From assembly GCF_022581195.2 (NCBI RefSeq), contig NC_061476.1, positions 6,432,098 to 6,496,097 on the forward strand: 64,000 bases of DNA, read 5' to 3'. Source of the stretch: Helicoverpa zea. Lineage: Eukaryota > Arthropoda > Insecta > Lepidoptera > Noctuidae. The notes under the pieces are model-generated. The model was not told the origin of the DNA and did not search any database. It saw only the letters and a list, made by a program, of their open reading frames with translations. The position numbers were made by a program, and so were the translations under genes. This document shows positions 25,601-40,600 of the stretch, one piece after another; within the stretch, counting starts at the first letter, position 1, and every line of letters starts with the position of its first letter.

Positions 25601-28600
25601 CTCCTATCTAAACGCATAAATAAAACTTCCTGCTCCTTCTTCGTTGAAAATCAGGCCGTTTTTCTAATCATTACTGAATTACTGATGCAAATTACATGGT
25701 CGGACAAAATCTTCACTTTATATGGCAATAAATATTAAGAGATCTTTGCTCTGAAGCGAACTGCCAGTAAATTTATTCATAGGACAGATAACTTCTATAG
25801 GACCGCTCTGTATTGCAAAAGCGTTATACATAATCTGATTAATAGTTTATAAATGAATGTCTCAGTTATCAGGTGCATCTAAAATCTAAAAGGTTATGGG
25901 GACACTTAATATTGACAGCCAATTTATTAATTGGTCCTTCGGTACAAAATCTGGTCCTTTTATCTGATGCTGTGACACAATATGGACGCAACCTTGTCCA
26001 AATGTAATTTGTACCAGCTCATAAGTAATTTTATACATTGGAAATGATCTTATTAATTCAAGGCATGATTGTTAATAATAGTTAAGACCGTGGTCCACTT
26101 TCAAGCATGATATTTTTTTGTACTAATGTGCCTACTTAAAGTTTCTGACAGTTATATTAAGATTAAAGTTTAAAACAAAGGTCTTTGGAAATTTCTGCTA
26201 TAACCTGTCACTTTTGCCTTACTTATTTAAGTTGAGATTAAATCGCAAATATCATGTCCTTTATTATTTTAAAATGTATGGTAATTTTGCCATAGAGTAT
26301 GTAATGTCCAAACTGGGCAGAAGTATTAATATTTTTTTTTCGATTTTTCATTCATTTTCATTGTCACTCGCGGACTCTAGAAGGTCAGTAAAGGTCTTTG
26401 CAAATTGTGCATTCGTTTGTGATTGTGAACCAAAAATTGTAAGATATTTAAAAATAAAATTGCCGTGTAGATAGACTTGAATATTGTGGACCAGATTTAA
26501 TTAATTAAACATCAATTAACATGCTTTGCCTCTTAACACTATCCTCGAAAATAAATTAATAGCATGTAGTTACTTAAATTCTAAACCGTTATTCAAAATT
26601 TCAATCTTCTAGAATTGAATTCATTCATTAACTTATTTCCAACAATAATACTGTCTATTAGTAATTAGCAAAACTTCATAACTATCACCTTTGTATATGA
26701 ATTTTAGTAAATTACCAACAGGTATTCATTGCACTACATATTTTCAAAACTCCTTTATTTAGGCAAAAAATCTTAAAATTATGTTAATTAATAAATAACT
26801 CTGCATAAAACAGAATTCCTTTTCCAAATTAACTAAACCAATGATTTGTAAACTTAAACCCAAATGCAATAACCTATCACCGTATTTAACATTTACTTTT
26901 ACATTTCAACCCTAAACTGTTTAACGGTAAAATGAACATCCATCATTGAAAAATCCCGCCATCTTGCAAGCCATGAAATTAAGAATAATGGAACAACAAA
27001 ATGGATATGACCGACCCTTGTCAACAAATCGTTCCAATATCCTAGCATTTTTATAAAACAGTCCTCGAAGTAATCGATCACTTATTTCATCACACTGTCC
27101 ATTGTTTATTCCACCGCTATATTTCACACTGAATTGATCTATTAAGGCATGGCTTTACTTAGGTCTCTCAAACACTCCCTTACCTATCAGGATGTTCATT
27201 TTACTGCGAAAAGCTCCAAAATTTATCGCAAAAATCAAATTGCAGCCGTTATGAGATGTCCCAAGATCTTCTGGACAAGCAGACAGAGATTCTAGAGCGA
27301 AGGTACGGAGGATTACGAGCGAGGAGGGCAGCTGTTACCATCCAGAGAGCGTTTAGGAGACGACAGCTCTTGAAGAAGTTCAGCGCCATCACAGCGATGG
27401 CGAAGGCAGCCGACTCGAACGCGAGGAGGCTGCAAGACGGCCCTGAACACGGCCAACTAGTCAATGGTAAGTTAACTTTAGAACTGCTCAGTTGGTCGCA
27501 GGGGGCCAGAGTCCAGTTGTGACCGGTATGACACCCTTTAAGGGCACGTAAAATCGGCGTCCCCAAGTGCTATTCAGTAGTCGTTGTTAAAATTCCACGT
27601 CAGAGGCTTTAAGAAACTTCAGAAAGATACGGGAGTTAAGAGATATAAATATTGCATAAATATCAGTAGTATATTAGTGTTTGACATCATTACCAAATAA
27701 GATTTTGCTGCAGAAATTAAAATCCCATTTTAATATTTGACCTTTAGATTTCAACTACTGATTAAACTTGCATAAATTATTATTTCATGACTAATCCCTA
27801 TATGGCTGTAATACGTATTTCGGGTTTAATCCCAAGACTTCAATAACGAGGCTTACTGTTTATGCATGTTAGATTAATCTCCCTCGTTGCTTTAAAATAT
27901 CTAGAGCCTTCGAAAACATATTTATGCCAGTAAAGATTTATTGGTTTGGAAGGATATCGAACTTGCTTCTCAAGATCGAATAAAGTGGAAAATCTTCGAG
28001 CCCTATGACCCTAGTCAGTAGGCAGTCCTCGTTTTCGCAGTGGCCATCATGCCATACTGCCGGACTGATGGTCCCCGGTTCGATTCCCAGTACGATCAAC
28101 ATTTGTGTGATGAGCATGTGTGTTGGCTGTGGTCTGGTAGCTAATGAAAAGCTTACCATGGGGGTACTTGACCGTGTGTGAAAGGTATATTATATTGTTG
28201 TAAGAGTCTGGCACTCCACACACTGTGTGGTCATTTGATGATTTACCATAAAAAAGCCCTGTGGCCCTGATGAGGGATAACAGGATATCATCATCATCGT
28301 CATCAAAGATTTATTTATTGTTATTTTTGCAGGTACAGATATATACGCAAATACACTACTACAGAAGAGCCCGGCTGGTCAGGAGAAGGTCTTAGCCCTC
28401 ACCAGGCCGATGCGTTCCATGTCGTTACGGGAACGTCACGATATTGATATGAGGTGAGGTTACTAACTATACTAGTTAAAAAATATATATACTTATAGTA
28501 TTTATATGGACTTAGATTCCTGAAATAAATGGATAAAAATAAAACGTGGTTTTAGAAAAGTACCAGCTTTAGTGCTAGGTTTAAACCATCTTGAACAAAG

Positions 28601-31600
28601 TTGGTGGTCTGAATCTGGCCCTAAAGCCAGTCCTTTTTTAAGCCACGTCAAGGTAGTAGATAGATTTTTATATAGAACTATGAACTTCTAGAAAGTCGAA
28701 AAAGAAGTCGTGGTGTCATACTTTAAATTGATGTGGTATAGGCTACTAGTTGGCAACAAATGTACATACATGTGATATCCAGAAAAACAACCACGTTTCC
28801 TTGTAGAATATTAATTCTGGGTTCACTTACCACTTATTGACAGGTCTATACAATTTGATATGGCATACAATAAAACTTTCATTCTCTGTATGAGACGTGC
28901 CCTATATTAAAAATGACAAATCATGATGAAGCAAAAATTTTACCAGCTTAAAATTTCACCGAAAAAACTTATCAATACACACCAGATATTAAATCACGTT
29001 TAGTTTATTTATGTTCCCTTATTACATAGCTTCTAAACCAAAACAAACTTCGTTTTGAATACGAAATCAGTACTGATACGCAATAGAAGGTTTAACGTTA
29101 ATTTATAATCAAGTGACGTGCCCGTTATCTTTACGGCCTGAAAGTAGCTCAGGCCTTTAAATATTTAACACCTAATAAATTGACAAGTAATTTGAGACTT
29201 TATTGGGTACAAAATAAAGTTCAATTTAGTTGGCATTTTTATTAGGATTTGTTTGACGGTATATGTTGCGGAAAAAGGGCAGGTTATGTCTTGAGTTTTA
29301 AATGAAAATGGTGCTTTTAGTGTTCAAGAATATTGTAGTACTTATGTTTGATTATTATCTATTGGGGGTTTACATGTTGAAATAAACAAGTATTTGACTA
29401 AAGAACTCCTGGAATGACTGTAGTTTGAAGAGGTTTGAAAATATTTATTTAAACCACTTCATTTACAGCCTTTATCTTGCATATGGCATTTCTCTTGGAA
29501 ATGGCTTAGTTTATGCTCACACTTATTAAATACTGGAGTGGATTCATGACCTATTTGAACCACTATTGAAGAACACCCAACTACTGCCCTATTTGATTTT
29601 TCATAAGACAAAAGTTTTTATTGCAATTTGTGTCTCTTTATATAGATATTTACATATTTACAATACATATAAAAACTCTCCTAGTATAACAAAAACAAGA
29701 CACTATAACAAAAGTTTTGGTCTATTTTCCTTCCTACATGTCTATTCATGAAATATAAGTAATTACCTGTGTATGAAATATAAATGTTAACTTTCAAATG
29801 TTTCAGCAACCACATGGTCTGCGACCCTCAAAGCGAGGTAGAAGCCATGGTCGCCAGGGTTCAGCAGTCAGCTCACCAGATCCATATGATTGCTGCCGAT
29901 ATGCCGCCTCTACACCGCGGTGATGCCGATAGTGGGGTAAGAGAAACATTTTATATTTTTCACTAACAGTATTATAGTGGTATGGTCACTTGTAGATATG
30001 GATAAAGGAAAAGAACGCACATGCACTTGGTGATGAGAGTGAACTTGCTTTTCTGGTAAAGCTTAGGTATGGTCTAGGTATGGTGAAGGATTGAAATTAT
30101 AATAAACTAGCTTTTTCCCGCGACCTCGGTCGCGTGGTATAGTGACTTCCGGCAGATTTTTGGTTTGACCAATAGATGGCGCTATATGTCCGGAATAAAT
30201 TTTATTTTTATATTTTTTTGTAATAAATACTATTCTATGTCCTTTCTCAAGTTCTAAACTATGTCTGTACCAAATTTCACACAAATCGGTTCAGTAGTTT
30301 AGGCGTGAAGAAAAGACAGACAGACAGACTAACTCTGTCTGTCTGTCTTTCACATTTATAATATTAGTTAGGAGAAATTGTGGTGAATGATCGTACATTA
30401 ACGGCCGCTCTTTATATCTATCTGTTAATCCAGATAGATAATCTGTTGATTTTCTTACTGCAGAGACAGGAATTTGACATTACTTATAAGTAGTATATGG
30501 GTCTAATGTCAAGATTTGTTTGATTGAGAAATCGTCCCCACGGGACGTGGGTGTAACCGCTAGCAAAGCTAGTTTTGTATGTTCATGATATCAGCCACAT
30601 TTGAATATAATTTTTTTAGGTATGAGTAAAGTATATTTAAATATTCTGTCATCTGTGCAGTTTAATGCTTAAGTAAATTACACGTTTCAGATAGAAAGTA
30701 GTACTATCTTTAACTATAAATAATTTTTCATCTTTTTGAAAATACTTAAATACTAGGAAATTATACGTTTGGGCAAAATATACTTCCTCTACCTGAAGAT
30801 AACCAAAAAATATTTAAGAAAAGTTCATTGACAAAATTCCTATCATCATAGTGATAAACGGACATATTTTTATCACCTCACAGATAACGCATTCTATTAA
30901 ACAAAATTGCGTAATTAACAGATCATAATTAACACGTATCTCTTATCATTGTACCTCTTCTCGTCGCCTCGTATCAACGTCCGTGCGTTTCACGGAAGAT
31001 GGACCAGTCAAAAAGTGGTGATATTCTGAGGAGTATAGTGAAAAATAAAAATGTTATGTTTAGGAAAGTTAAGAGACTTAAACTCTGGGGTCTCACTGGG
31101 AAGTATAATGTGTGTGTATAACCTTTACCTTTTTTTATAAAAGTGAAAGTAACTCTATCTGTCTGTTGCGGTTTTCCTCCAAAATTACTGAGGCAGTTTG
31201 TCTAAAGCCTAAGACATTACATATACTTTTATCTGGGTGCGGGATGCAGTTCCCTCGGAACCGCGGGTAAAACTAGCCGCTAGTTTTATATATGGTATGG
31301 AGAAAGGCATTCTCAGGTATTATAAAGAATGTAATTTCTAGTTCCGACAATTTCTTCTTTTACATTTAAAAATCAAAATTCATTTTTTTTTTTTAGTATT
31401 TTAAACTCCATTTATTAAGTAATTCCACATACAGAAAATAATCTAAAAACAAATGTATGTGTTGTTCCAGGTTTGCAGCTGCTCAGTAAGCGGGTCTGTC
31501 ACGAACATATCTACGTCATCGTCGCACAATGAATCTCTACATAACCACCAGTTACTTAACACAGGTAAATTAAACTCATTTCTACCTTTTGACCATAATA

Positions 31601-34600
31601 AGGATATGCATAAGTATCTATATACTAATATTATAAAGAAGAAAACATTGTTTGTTTGTTTGGTTGTAATGGATATACTCAAAAACTACTGGACCGATAT
31701 TAAATATTCTTTCACCAAAGCTATATTATCTGCGAGTAACATAGGCTATACTTTATCCCGGTGCGGGCAGTAGCTCCCACGGGACGCGGGTGAAACCGCG
31801 GGAAAACGGCTAGTACTATATAATTTCATATAGCGTTAGATTAAAATCTAGTATATCGCAGGATAGGATTGTCGAAAATTTGCGGATGGAGAATGGTTCG
31901 ATCGTCGAAATTTTGGCTGGTACGTAGAACGACTGCCTATCTGACCTTTTTTTATCCAGTGACCTGGGTAACCCTATACACCTTTTCAGGAATGGTTGTC
32001 AATCTTTCTGGCTTCTAACGACAAAAAAGACATGGAAAATAAGTAAATGATTAAAATTAAATAAAAAATGCGGGAAAAGTATTTTAATAGCCCTAAATTG
32101 TACTTAAAAGTACCTTCATATTTATACAGCAAATGTCTATCTTTTATTTATTTTAATTGCATTTTTTCCCATTTCCTTAGTAATCGTTACCGTAAAGTAA
32201 ACATTGCAATATCGCCAGGGAATTTTATCTTGTTCAGACGTTTTCTAGATCAGGCATTTGTTTACATTTAGATAGGCACCTCAGACTGTAAACAACCATA
32301 ACACGTGAAGACTCGGTGATATTAACCTGTTGTATAAAATCTCGAATATAGGGTAATTCATATGTAATCTGTGATGTTAAATATTTTACTTTGTGGACTA
32401 TTTGTCAAACAAAGAAAAGTAAGTCATAACGAAAACGAGTTAATTTCGTTCAGCCGTCAAACCGTGATAAAGGAGCAAATATCGAAACGCACATACCTCA
32501 TACTTATAAAGGTATAATATTCAGTAGCATGTAAAAAGTATTACATAAGTAAACTTATTTTTCACTGCTGAACAAAGGCATCCCTCATCGAGCAAAAGGC
32601 TGATATGAAACTGTATTTATTACTACTTATAAATAACTTTTCAATATTTAATCACCCCACCAAACTATTCCAGGTCCGATATACGGTAACCTGCTATCAT
32701 CAGGCGGCAAGCCCCTATCGTCTCCCACAGCGAGACAGCAGCAGCAACTGGCTGCGATCCAGGCTGCCAATGCCAGGAGACTACCACCAGAAGTACCGAA
32801 GAGGACTAGCAGTATTACGCTCAAGTAAGACTTAATTTTTTTTTGTACAGGATTATTTTTTAAGCAGTGTGCAAAAAGAAATTAGTGGTTCAATCAGTAA
32901 GAGATCTGCATGAAAAAGGAAAAAAAAAATATCTGCACTTAAATCTTTCGAGCAAGGAACCGGAACGGTTCTATTTGTATAACCGCCAGTTGCACAAAGA
33001 CCCATTAAAATTAAAGCACCATTAAATGTATTTCTAACTCTTTTTATCTTGTTGACAAAGAAAGAGTCAGCAATAGACTTAAAGAACTTTAACTTTAATA
33101 ATGGAACTTAGTGCAATTGACGGACAGTGCCTAAATCTTGTTAATGATTCAATCTCCCTAATAGTGAAAAGCTCAGTAAGCGGATAGATTAGGCTTTCCA
33201 TTTACGATACAAAATTGTCTGCAAACTATCTACTATGTATTATATCCCGCCCGCGGCTTCGCCTGCGTCAAGTTGGGTTATATCGCGTTTATAATATTAG
33301 TAGGGATATACAGCTTGTTGCTACCATATTCAGGATATCCTTCAGCATTGCAAAATTACTATGTACTTAAACAAATATTTATAGCTCACTTAATCATTAT
33401 TTGCTGTATCTAATCATTATCGTCATTATTACTATATATCATATCTTTATCATTATTTGCAAGATTATGAAATAAAAATGAACAACGAATCAGTCATTTT
33501 TTTAGGGTTCCGTAGCCAAAATGGCAAAAACGGAACCCTTATAGTTTCGTCATGTCCGTCTGTCCGTCTGTCCGTCTGTCCGTCTGTCACAGCCGATTTA
33601 CTCGGAAACTATAAGTACTACAGTGATGAAATTTGATGGGAATATGTGTTGTATGAACCGCTACAAAAATATGACACTAAATAGTAAAAAAAAGAATTGG
33701 GGGTGGGGCCCCCCATACATGTAACTGAGGGATGAAATTTTTTTTTTCGATGTACATACCCGTGTGGGGTATCAATGGAAAGGTCTTTTAAAATGATATA
33801 AAGTTTTCTAAAAAACATTTTTCTTAAAGTGAACGGTTTTTGAGATATCAGCTCTCAAAGTCGTAAAAAGTATGTCCCCCCCCCTCTATTTTTATAACTA
33901 CGGGGTATAAAATTCTAAAAAAAATAGAGGTGATGCATGCTAATTAACTCTTTCAACGATTTTTGGTTTGATCAAAGTATCTCTTATAGTTTTTGAGATA
34001 GGTTGATTTAACTGTAATTTACGGAACCCTTCGTGCACGAGTCCGACTCGCACTTGGCCGGTTTTTTTCTGTTAAACTGTGTATAAACGTATTACAAGTT
34101 TTTGTTTAGTGGTATATTGTTGGTATATTGGTATATAATATTGTATATAGAAGTGTTTTTTACAAATAAGTGTTAAAAATCATGTGTCATTTGTATACGG
34201 CCGAGTCTTTAATGGTCGTTTTTAATTATTGGTGAGAGTTTTGTGAATATATTTTTATAAGGAAATTATCTTTCTATAGTGCAGTGTATTTACAGTGTGT
34301 ATGTCAGTAGGTACCGCTTCCGGCAATATCTTGATTACGTATTTATTTATACGTGCAGTAAGTGGGTATATTTATATCCTCATGGCATTGAGAGATTCCA
34401 TCAGAATTGTTTGCCTACTAAAAATTATACGCGTTAACTTCAGTCGACTGTTAGTTTTCGCGCAAAAATTGCAATAATATTAGGTTTGGGTGCGGAGAGC
34501 TGGGGCTGAAATATTCTACAGCTACTATTCTGTTACAATTTCAACCTACTACTATATTATAGTAATCTGTGCTACTACTTTAATCAACGTAGATATTATG

Positions 34601-37600
34601 AAGAGGAAATATTTTACTGATTTGAAAAAATCTTTCACTGTTGGAAAGCTACATTATCTCCGGTGAACATAGGCGATATTTTATCCGGGTTCGGGACGAA
34701 GTTTTCCCGGGACACGGCTTAAACAGCTTCTATACAATATTTGTTGTACGCACAGTGCGGAGAGCCCAGTATCACTACGGCGGGCGGAGTGCGGGGGCGC
34801 GGTGGTGCGCGGCGGCTCCATGTCCTCGGTGCAGAGCTCGTCATCCTCCTCCTCGCAGGAGCACCGCCACCACTACCACCAGCCCTACCAGCCTAGAGCT
34901 CCGGTAAGTTATATACCTACTTTATAGAGTCATATTTACTAAGACAGACAAAAGCAGTCAAAAAATAAGACAAAAATAAAAACACTATATCAAAAATCTT
35001 CGATATTGTTTCCACTTTTGATCTGACTAAATCTTATGATGAAAAGTCTTGTGTTGTCTTTAATTATTGACATGAAATTACCGCTTAGGTAGTGTGCAAT
35101 ATTTTTTTTTTAATACCTAGAATTAGCACAAAATACCTGTATTTTGTGATGTAGCATGGGCATGTTCCCCATCAACATTTTACTAGCTTAATATTTTACA
35201 ATAAATTCAAATATGAAGCTTCCAAATATTAGTTTAATTGTAATTAATTACCAGTATTTATATATTTATCCAGTAAATTGTCCAAAGCGACTGGAATGGG
35301 CATGCATAAAAATTTAAATCAAAATAGCTTAGTTAAAACAAGCACGTATTCTCGTATGAGTGACCGAGTGACCCCTCCCCTTCCCGCGGCAGGACGCGGC
35401 CCCGCACGGCGGCGACGCGTATACCCAGGGCCGCACTGCGCCGGGCTACGAGGCGGAGCGCTACGCGGTGTGGAAGCGCCAGGAGCCCCCGGCCTACTAC
35501 GACGCGCCGCCCGCGATATGCTGTCGCCCGCCTGACTTGCATCAGCACCCGCATCAGCCTCTTAAGGTCCGACCCTCACCTGCATATAAATACCTTTACC
35601 ACACTAATGGCCAGTTTCATTGGTGACTGATAGACTTATAGCCTATCAGGAACCTAATTTTACAGATAAACAACTTGGTTTTTCTGGTGTTGGATAGCAA
35701 TATCTAGCAGAAATCATAAGCAGCCTTTATCTGGCAGATAACAATAACTTTCATATAACTAACTGACACTTCATCAGTAGCCGGTGTAACTGGGCCTAAA
35801 ATTGCTTTTACCTGTGCTAAAAGCACTTGTTACAAATTTCATTAATAACATTTTTAAGTAACATTTTTTTCATCTTGCCTATCCTCATTAGGATCCCTAA
35901 AAATGTTCGTCCTATTTTATTTTCGTTTATGTGCTTCATTGTCTTTACACTAACTTCTACACTCCCCACAGCACCATTCCTTGTCATGTTTTATTACTTT
36001 ATCTTTACATTATTTTGTACTCAATCATCTCTTCAAGAAACCAACCTGCATCTACAAAATTATCAAAAGGCCTTATTAAAATTTTCAGGTATCAGAAACG
36101 GTCCGCAAACGTCAATACCGCGTGGGTCTCAACTTATTCAACAAGAAGCCAGAACGCGGCATCGCTTACCTGATCTCCCGAGGTTTCCTGGAGAACTCCC
36201 CTCGAGGAGTGGCCCGGTTCCTCATCACCAGGAAGGGGCTGAGCAAGCAGATGATCGGAGAGTACCTTGGGAATCTGCAGAATCCTTTCAACATGGCTGT
36301 GCTTGAGTGAGTTTGTGTTACCAACTTTTTATGTATTTTTGTTTTTGATTTTTGAGGTTTAGGTATGTGTAAGGTAGATAATATTAAAATCCCTATGTTT
36401 GATCATAGAAGATAAACGAAACATCATCGTTGTAAAACGTCCACTGCTGGACTGGTGCCCCTCCCAAGATGGAGTGAGCTTGCTCATACTTCGCGCTGGG
36501 CATCTATATGCTGTATTTATCCTAAACCACAAAAATCAATATAATAAGGTTGATTATAATAAAAGCTACAATACAAATATAATGCAGATCTTTTTAAACA
36601 ACCAAAACTGCCATTGTTTACTGACCAATTCACGTGACTGATGTGAAATCTCGGTATACTATAATGGCGTTCAGGCCCGTTGTATGCGATGGCGGCTGTT
36701 TTCTCTATGGAGTCTTATAGTGTACAAGAATTAGTGCGGAAACAGCTGCTAGAGAGAGTAGCTGTTTACCTCACTTTAATAACCCGGGGGGACTTTACTG
36801 TCTTTCCACATACCTATACTAAATACCCCCTCTTCTCCGTCAGATGCTTCGTCAACGAGCTGGACCTATCGGGCATGGCAGTGGACGTGGCGCTGCGACG
36901 CTACCAGGCACACTTCCGCCTGCCCGGCGAGGCGCAGAAGATCGAGCGCCTCGTCGAGGCCTTCGCGAGGCGCTACTGCGTCTGCAACCCCGACTTCGTG
37001 CAGCGCCTCAGGACTCAGGACACGGTAACTTGAAACTTGCTTTAGAAGTTTGTGTAATTGACTGTCTAGTACATGCGAACTTGTAGACACCAGCATCAGT
37101 CAAATCACTATATTGGGAAAATTTAACAAATGTAAGGCTCAATTTAGATGCCTTCTCCTGTAATATAGTAAAGTGCATCATTCATTTATACTTCTAAGGC
37201 ATATGAAATGCATAATTCGATACAAATTCATTATTTGTAAAAAAATGTAACTATATCAAGTACCTATAAGAGCCCTATTATTTTTACCACGCATGATATG
37301 CGGTCAAAACCCCAGGTGCTATACATGATCTCTCGCAAAAACTTCTGACATTTCGGAACATAACGCGAAACCATTTTAACAAAAAGTGGCCAGGACTTTT
37401 GCAAGTTTGGCGAGAACTGTAGCTTTAATAATAACTTCATGTAAATAATTATCAAAGGCACCTCAAAAACTGAAAAAACACTTTATCCCTTCCAGATATT
37501 CGTCCTAGCGTTCGCAATAATAATGCTGAACACTGATCTCCACACACCCAACTTGAAGCCCGAAGCTCGGATGTCTCTCGACGACTTCGTGCGCAACCTT

Positions 37601-40600
37601 CGCGGGATCGACGACTGCGGGGACATAGACCGGGACATGCTGTCCGGGATATACGATAGGGTGAAGTCCAGCGAGTTTAGACCCGGCAGTGATCATGTTA
37701 CCCAGGTTAGTAGTGGTCTGGGAATATTGGTTTGTATTTGTATAAAGAAAAATTCCCGGTCAAAAATTATCCGGTTAGACTGGAAGCCGACCCCAACATA
37801 GTTGGGAAAAGATGAGAAGATGGATTTGTATAAAGAAAAATTGGGAGTGGTGGTGTTTCGTGCCGGTTCTTGCCGGTTGACGTTTTATGAACCTGGCGCA
37901 TTTAGATGCTATAATAATCTTATGTCCCTTTAAAAGGAGCTAAAAATATGTCGGCTTACATAACTTACTTTGGAAGAATACCTACCTAATACAATTTGCA
38001 TACATGCTACCATAAATCAAATTACAAAATATACGACGTCAAAAAACTTGGTCCACACGTTTTTGCTTCGTTGAAAGCCTTTACCAAATTTGTCTCAAAA
38101 ACCACATTAAAACACTTCTACTGTCGACCTTTATGACAACCATCTTTCACCAATACCTCAACATTTTCCTCTCTAATATACTCCTCAAAATTCCAGGTGA
38201 TGAAAGTCCAAGCCACAATAGTAGGCAAGAAGCCGCACTTAGCTCTGCCACACCGCCGCCTGGTCTGCTATTGCCGGCTCTACGAGATACCTGACATACA
38301 CAAGAAGGAACGTCCTGGGGTGCATCAGAGAGAGGTAAGAAGGAAGATAGTCCCCACTTCCAGGTGATGAAAGTTCAAGCTATCATAGTAGGAAAGAAGC
38401 CGCGCCTAGCTCTGCCGTTCTACGAGCGTGCACCAGAGAGAGGTATTTCGTCTGCCGGGGCTGCGGGTTGTTCGAAAGAGTTACCGCGGCCCTGGTACAT
38501 AAAAGGCCTACGACGGAACACGACGGTTTTTAGTCAGTAAGATTCTGACACTCCCTCACCGCTGCTAACCCCCAGCGGGAGGTCGTAAAAAATCAAATCG
38601 TATCAAAATAAATCGTAATCATTTGATTGTTTTTGACGTCGTAAAAAAAAGAGAGGTATTTCGGAAATTAATATATACCACTTACCTACATCTCCATGTG
38701 AGAACGCCCGATCTCTCTCCAAGTGAGAGGAGGAGCCTGTGTCCAGCAGTGGGACCATATAAAAGGCTCTAACAACAACGACATCTATATTTTTTTTCCT
38801 TAGAAATCCTAAAATTACCCTACCCGCTGTGGGTGCAGCGTGAGAGTGTGTCAGACTCTTACTGTTTAAAACCAATCATGTTCCTTCTTAAGCCCACGGT
38901 GTACCGGGGCCGCGGTAACTCGCACGAACAATCCCGCAGCCCCGTTAGGATCTATATATTAAAACATATAATAATTATGAAATATTTGTTTGTTTAGCCC
39001 ATTAGATATCGAGAAAAATTATAACTACCTTTTATCTAGCTGCACACTTGTCTAAGATGATATAATTTAAATATGGACTTTATGTATTCCGCTTTAGGTG
39101 TACTTTTCAATAGCAACATATGTACATACTAGCTGTTGCCCGCTGCTTCGCTCGCGTTAAGAAGTATTATTATTAATTAGGTATGGTTTTTGCGGCTTTA
39201 CTTTTGTTTAGCGTGTGTAAAAAATTAGGGCCTACAAAACTTCTTTGTACACAATATTCTTTACTAATCTGTCATTAGGCGCTAAAATTATTAAGTTATT
39301 GGGTGAACTTACTCGTGAGCAAGCAACATAAAACTGTCCATGAGAGAAGCAATGTTCTCTCAAGTCAATACCCGCAGAGAGACTTATTTATTGTCATGGC
39401 AAAGCAGACTTTTAGGGGAAACTGTAATCGTTTAAATTCGAACGGGATATCGTTAGGTATTAAGTACGCACCTCCATTGCTCTGTCTTGTGTTCCGTACA
39501 TTAAATAAGAGAGAGCACGAAACAAACATGCACCGTCACCAACAATAGGGACGACAGTACATTCTTCAACTTCTCCATTAACGTTTAGATTTTCTTTAGC
39601 CATTTTAAAATAAGTCTAACCAACAAAATCTAAACTTACACCAAACGAAAACAAAACAAATGCCAAATACAACGCAGTCTATGACCAAAACGACTAACCA
39701 TAACCTCCTCCTTTTTGGGAAGTCGGTTAAAAACAAAATGCCAAGAAAAGAACCGTCAAATATAATACGCTAGAAATATTTATGTTTAATATGTCAGTGA
39801 GGAAGGCAATCCGCAGCAACCAAACAAACAGATTACCTACAGTTCAGTTCGAAGGTAATTAACTGGCGGAGAATCTTAACACCGCGATTCAGAAATGAGA
39901 CGAAAATGCACAGCGCCATCTAATAGCGGTAGGCAGAACTTCTCAACATTTAGAACTAAACATTATTTTGTTCGTTCCATTACGTACTGATAGGTTGAAA
40001 CTAATACATTTTACATCCTTCATCATCCCTTATTTTATCACCCGTGGGGGTTGAATGGGGGTTGAATTAATCAAAATCGTATTTAAGCGAACGTCATCAT
40101 AAAATTCTGATTCGTCATCAGGACTTCTTCATAAAATCTAAGAAGATGTATATAAACTTTCATCCCCTATTTTATCCCCTTAGGGATGGAATTTATCAAA
40201 ATCCTTTCTTAAGGATTGCCTACGCCATAGTAGCTTTATGCATGCAAAGTCTCAGTCCGATCGGTTTAAAATTGACAAAGTTTCATACAAACTTTCATCC
40301 CCTATTTTATCCCCTTAGGGGTAGAATTGATCAAAATCCTTTCTTAGCGGATGCCTGCGTCATAACATCTACCTGCATGCCAAATTTCAGCCCGATCCGT
40401 CCAGTGGTTTCAGCTGTGCGTTGATAGATCACTATGTCAGTCAGTCAGTCAGTCAGTCACCTTTGAGTTTTATATATTTAGATATGTGAATAAAGTGCAC
40501 CTTAAATCTGATGCCTTTCTAATATATACTTATTTCTTCCAGGTGTTCCTGTTCAACGACTTACTGGTGATCACAAAGATATTCAGCAAGAAGAAGTCGT

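Noticed and set aside
28020..28090. tRNA gene suggested by GGTTCGATTCCC
   Set aside because: No full cloverleaf; followed by SINE body and an ATC-rich tail.
34641..34907. 88-residue open frame covering schizo exon 10
   Set aside because: It runs through a dispersed repeat and reads exon 10 in a different frame from the one that keeps phase with exons 9 and 11.
40436..40458. (GTCA)n array as a CRISPR-like repeat
   Set aside because: It is a plain tetranucleotide microsatellite without spacers, in an animal genome.
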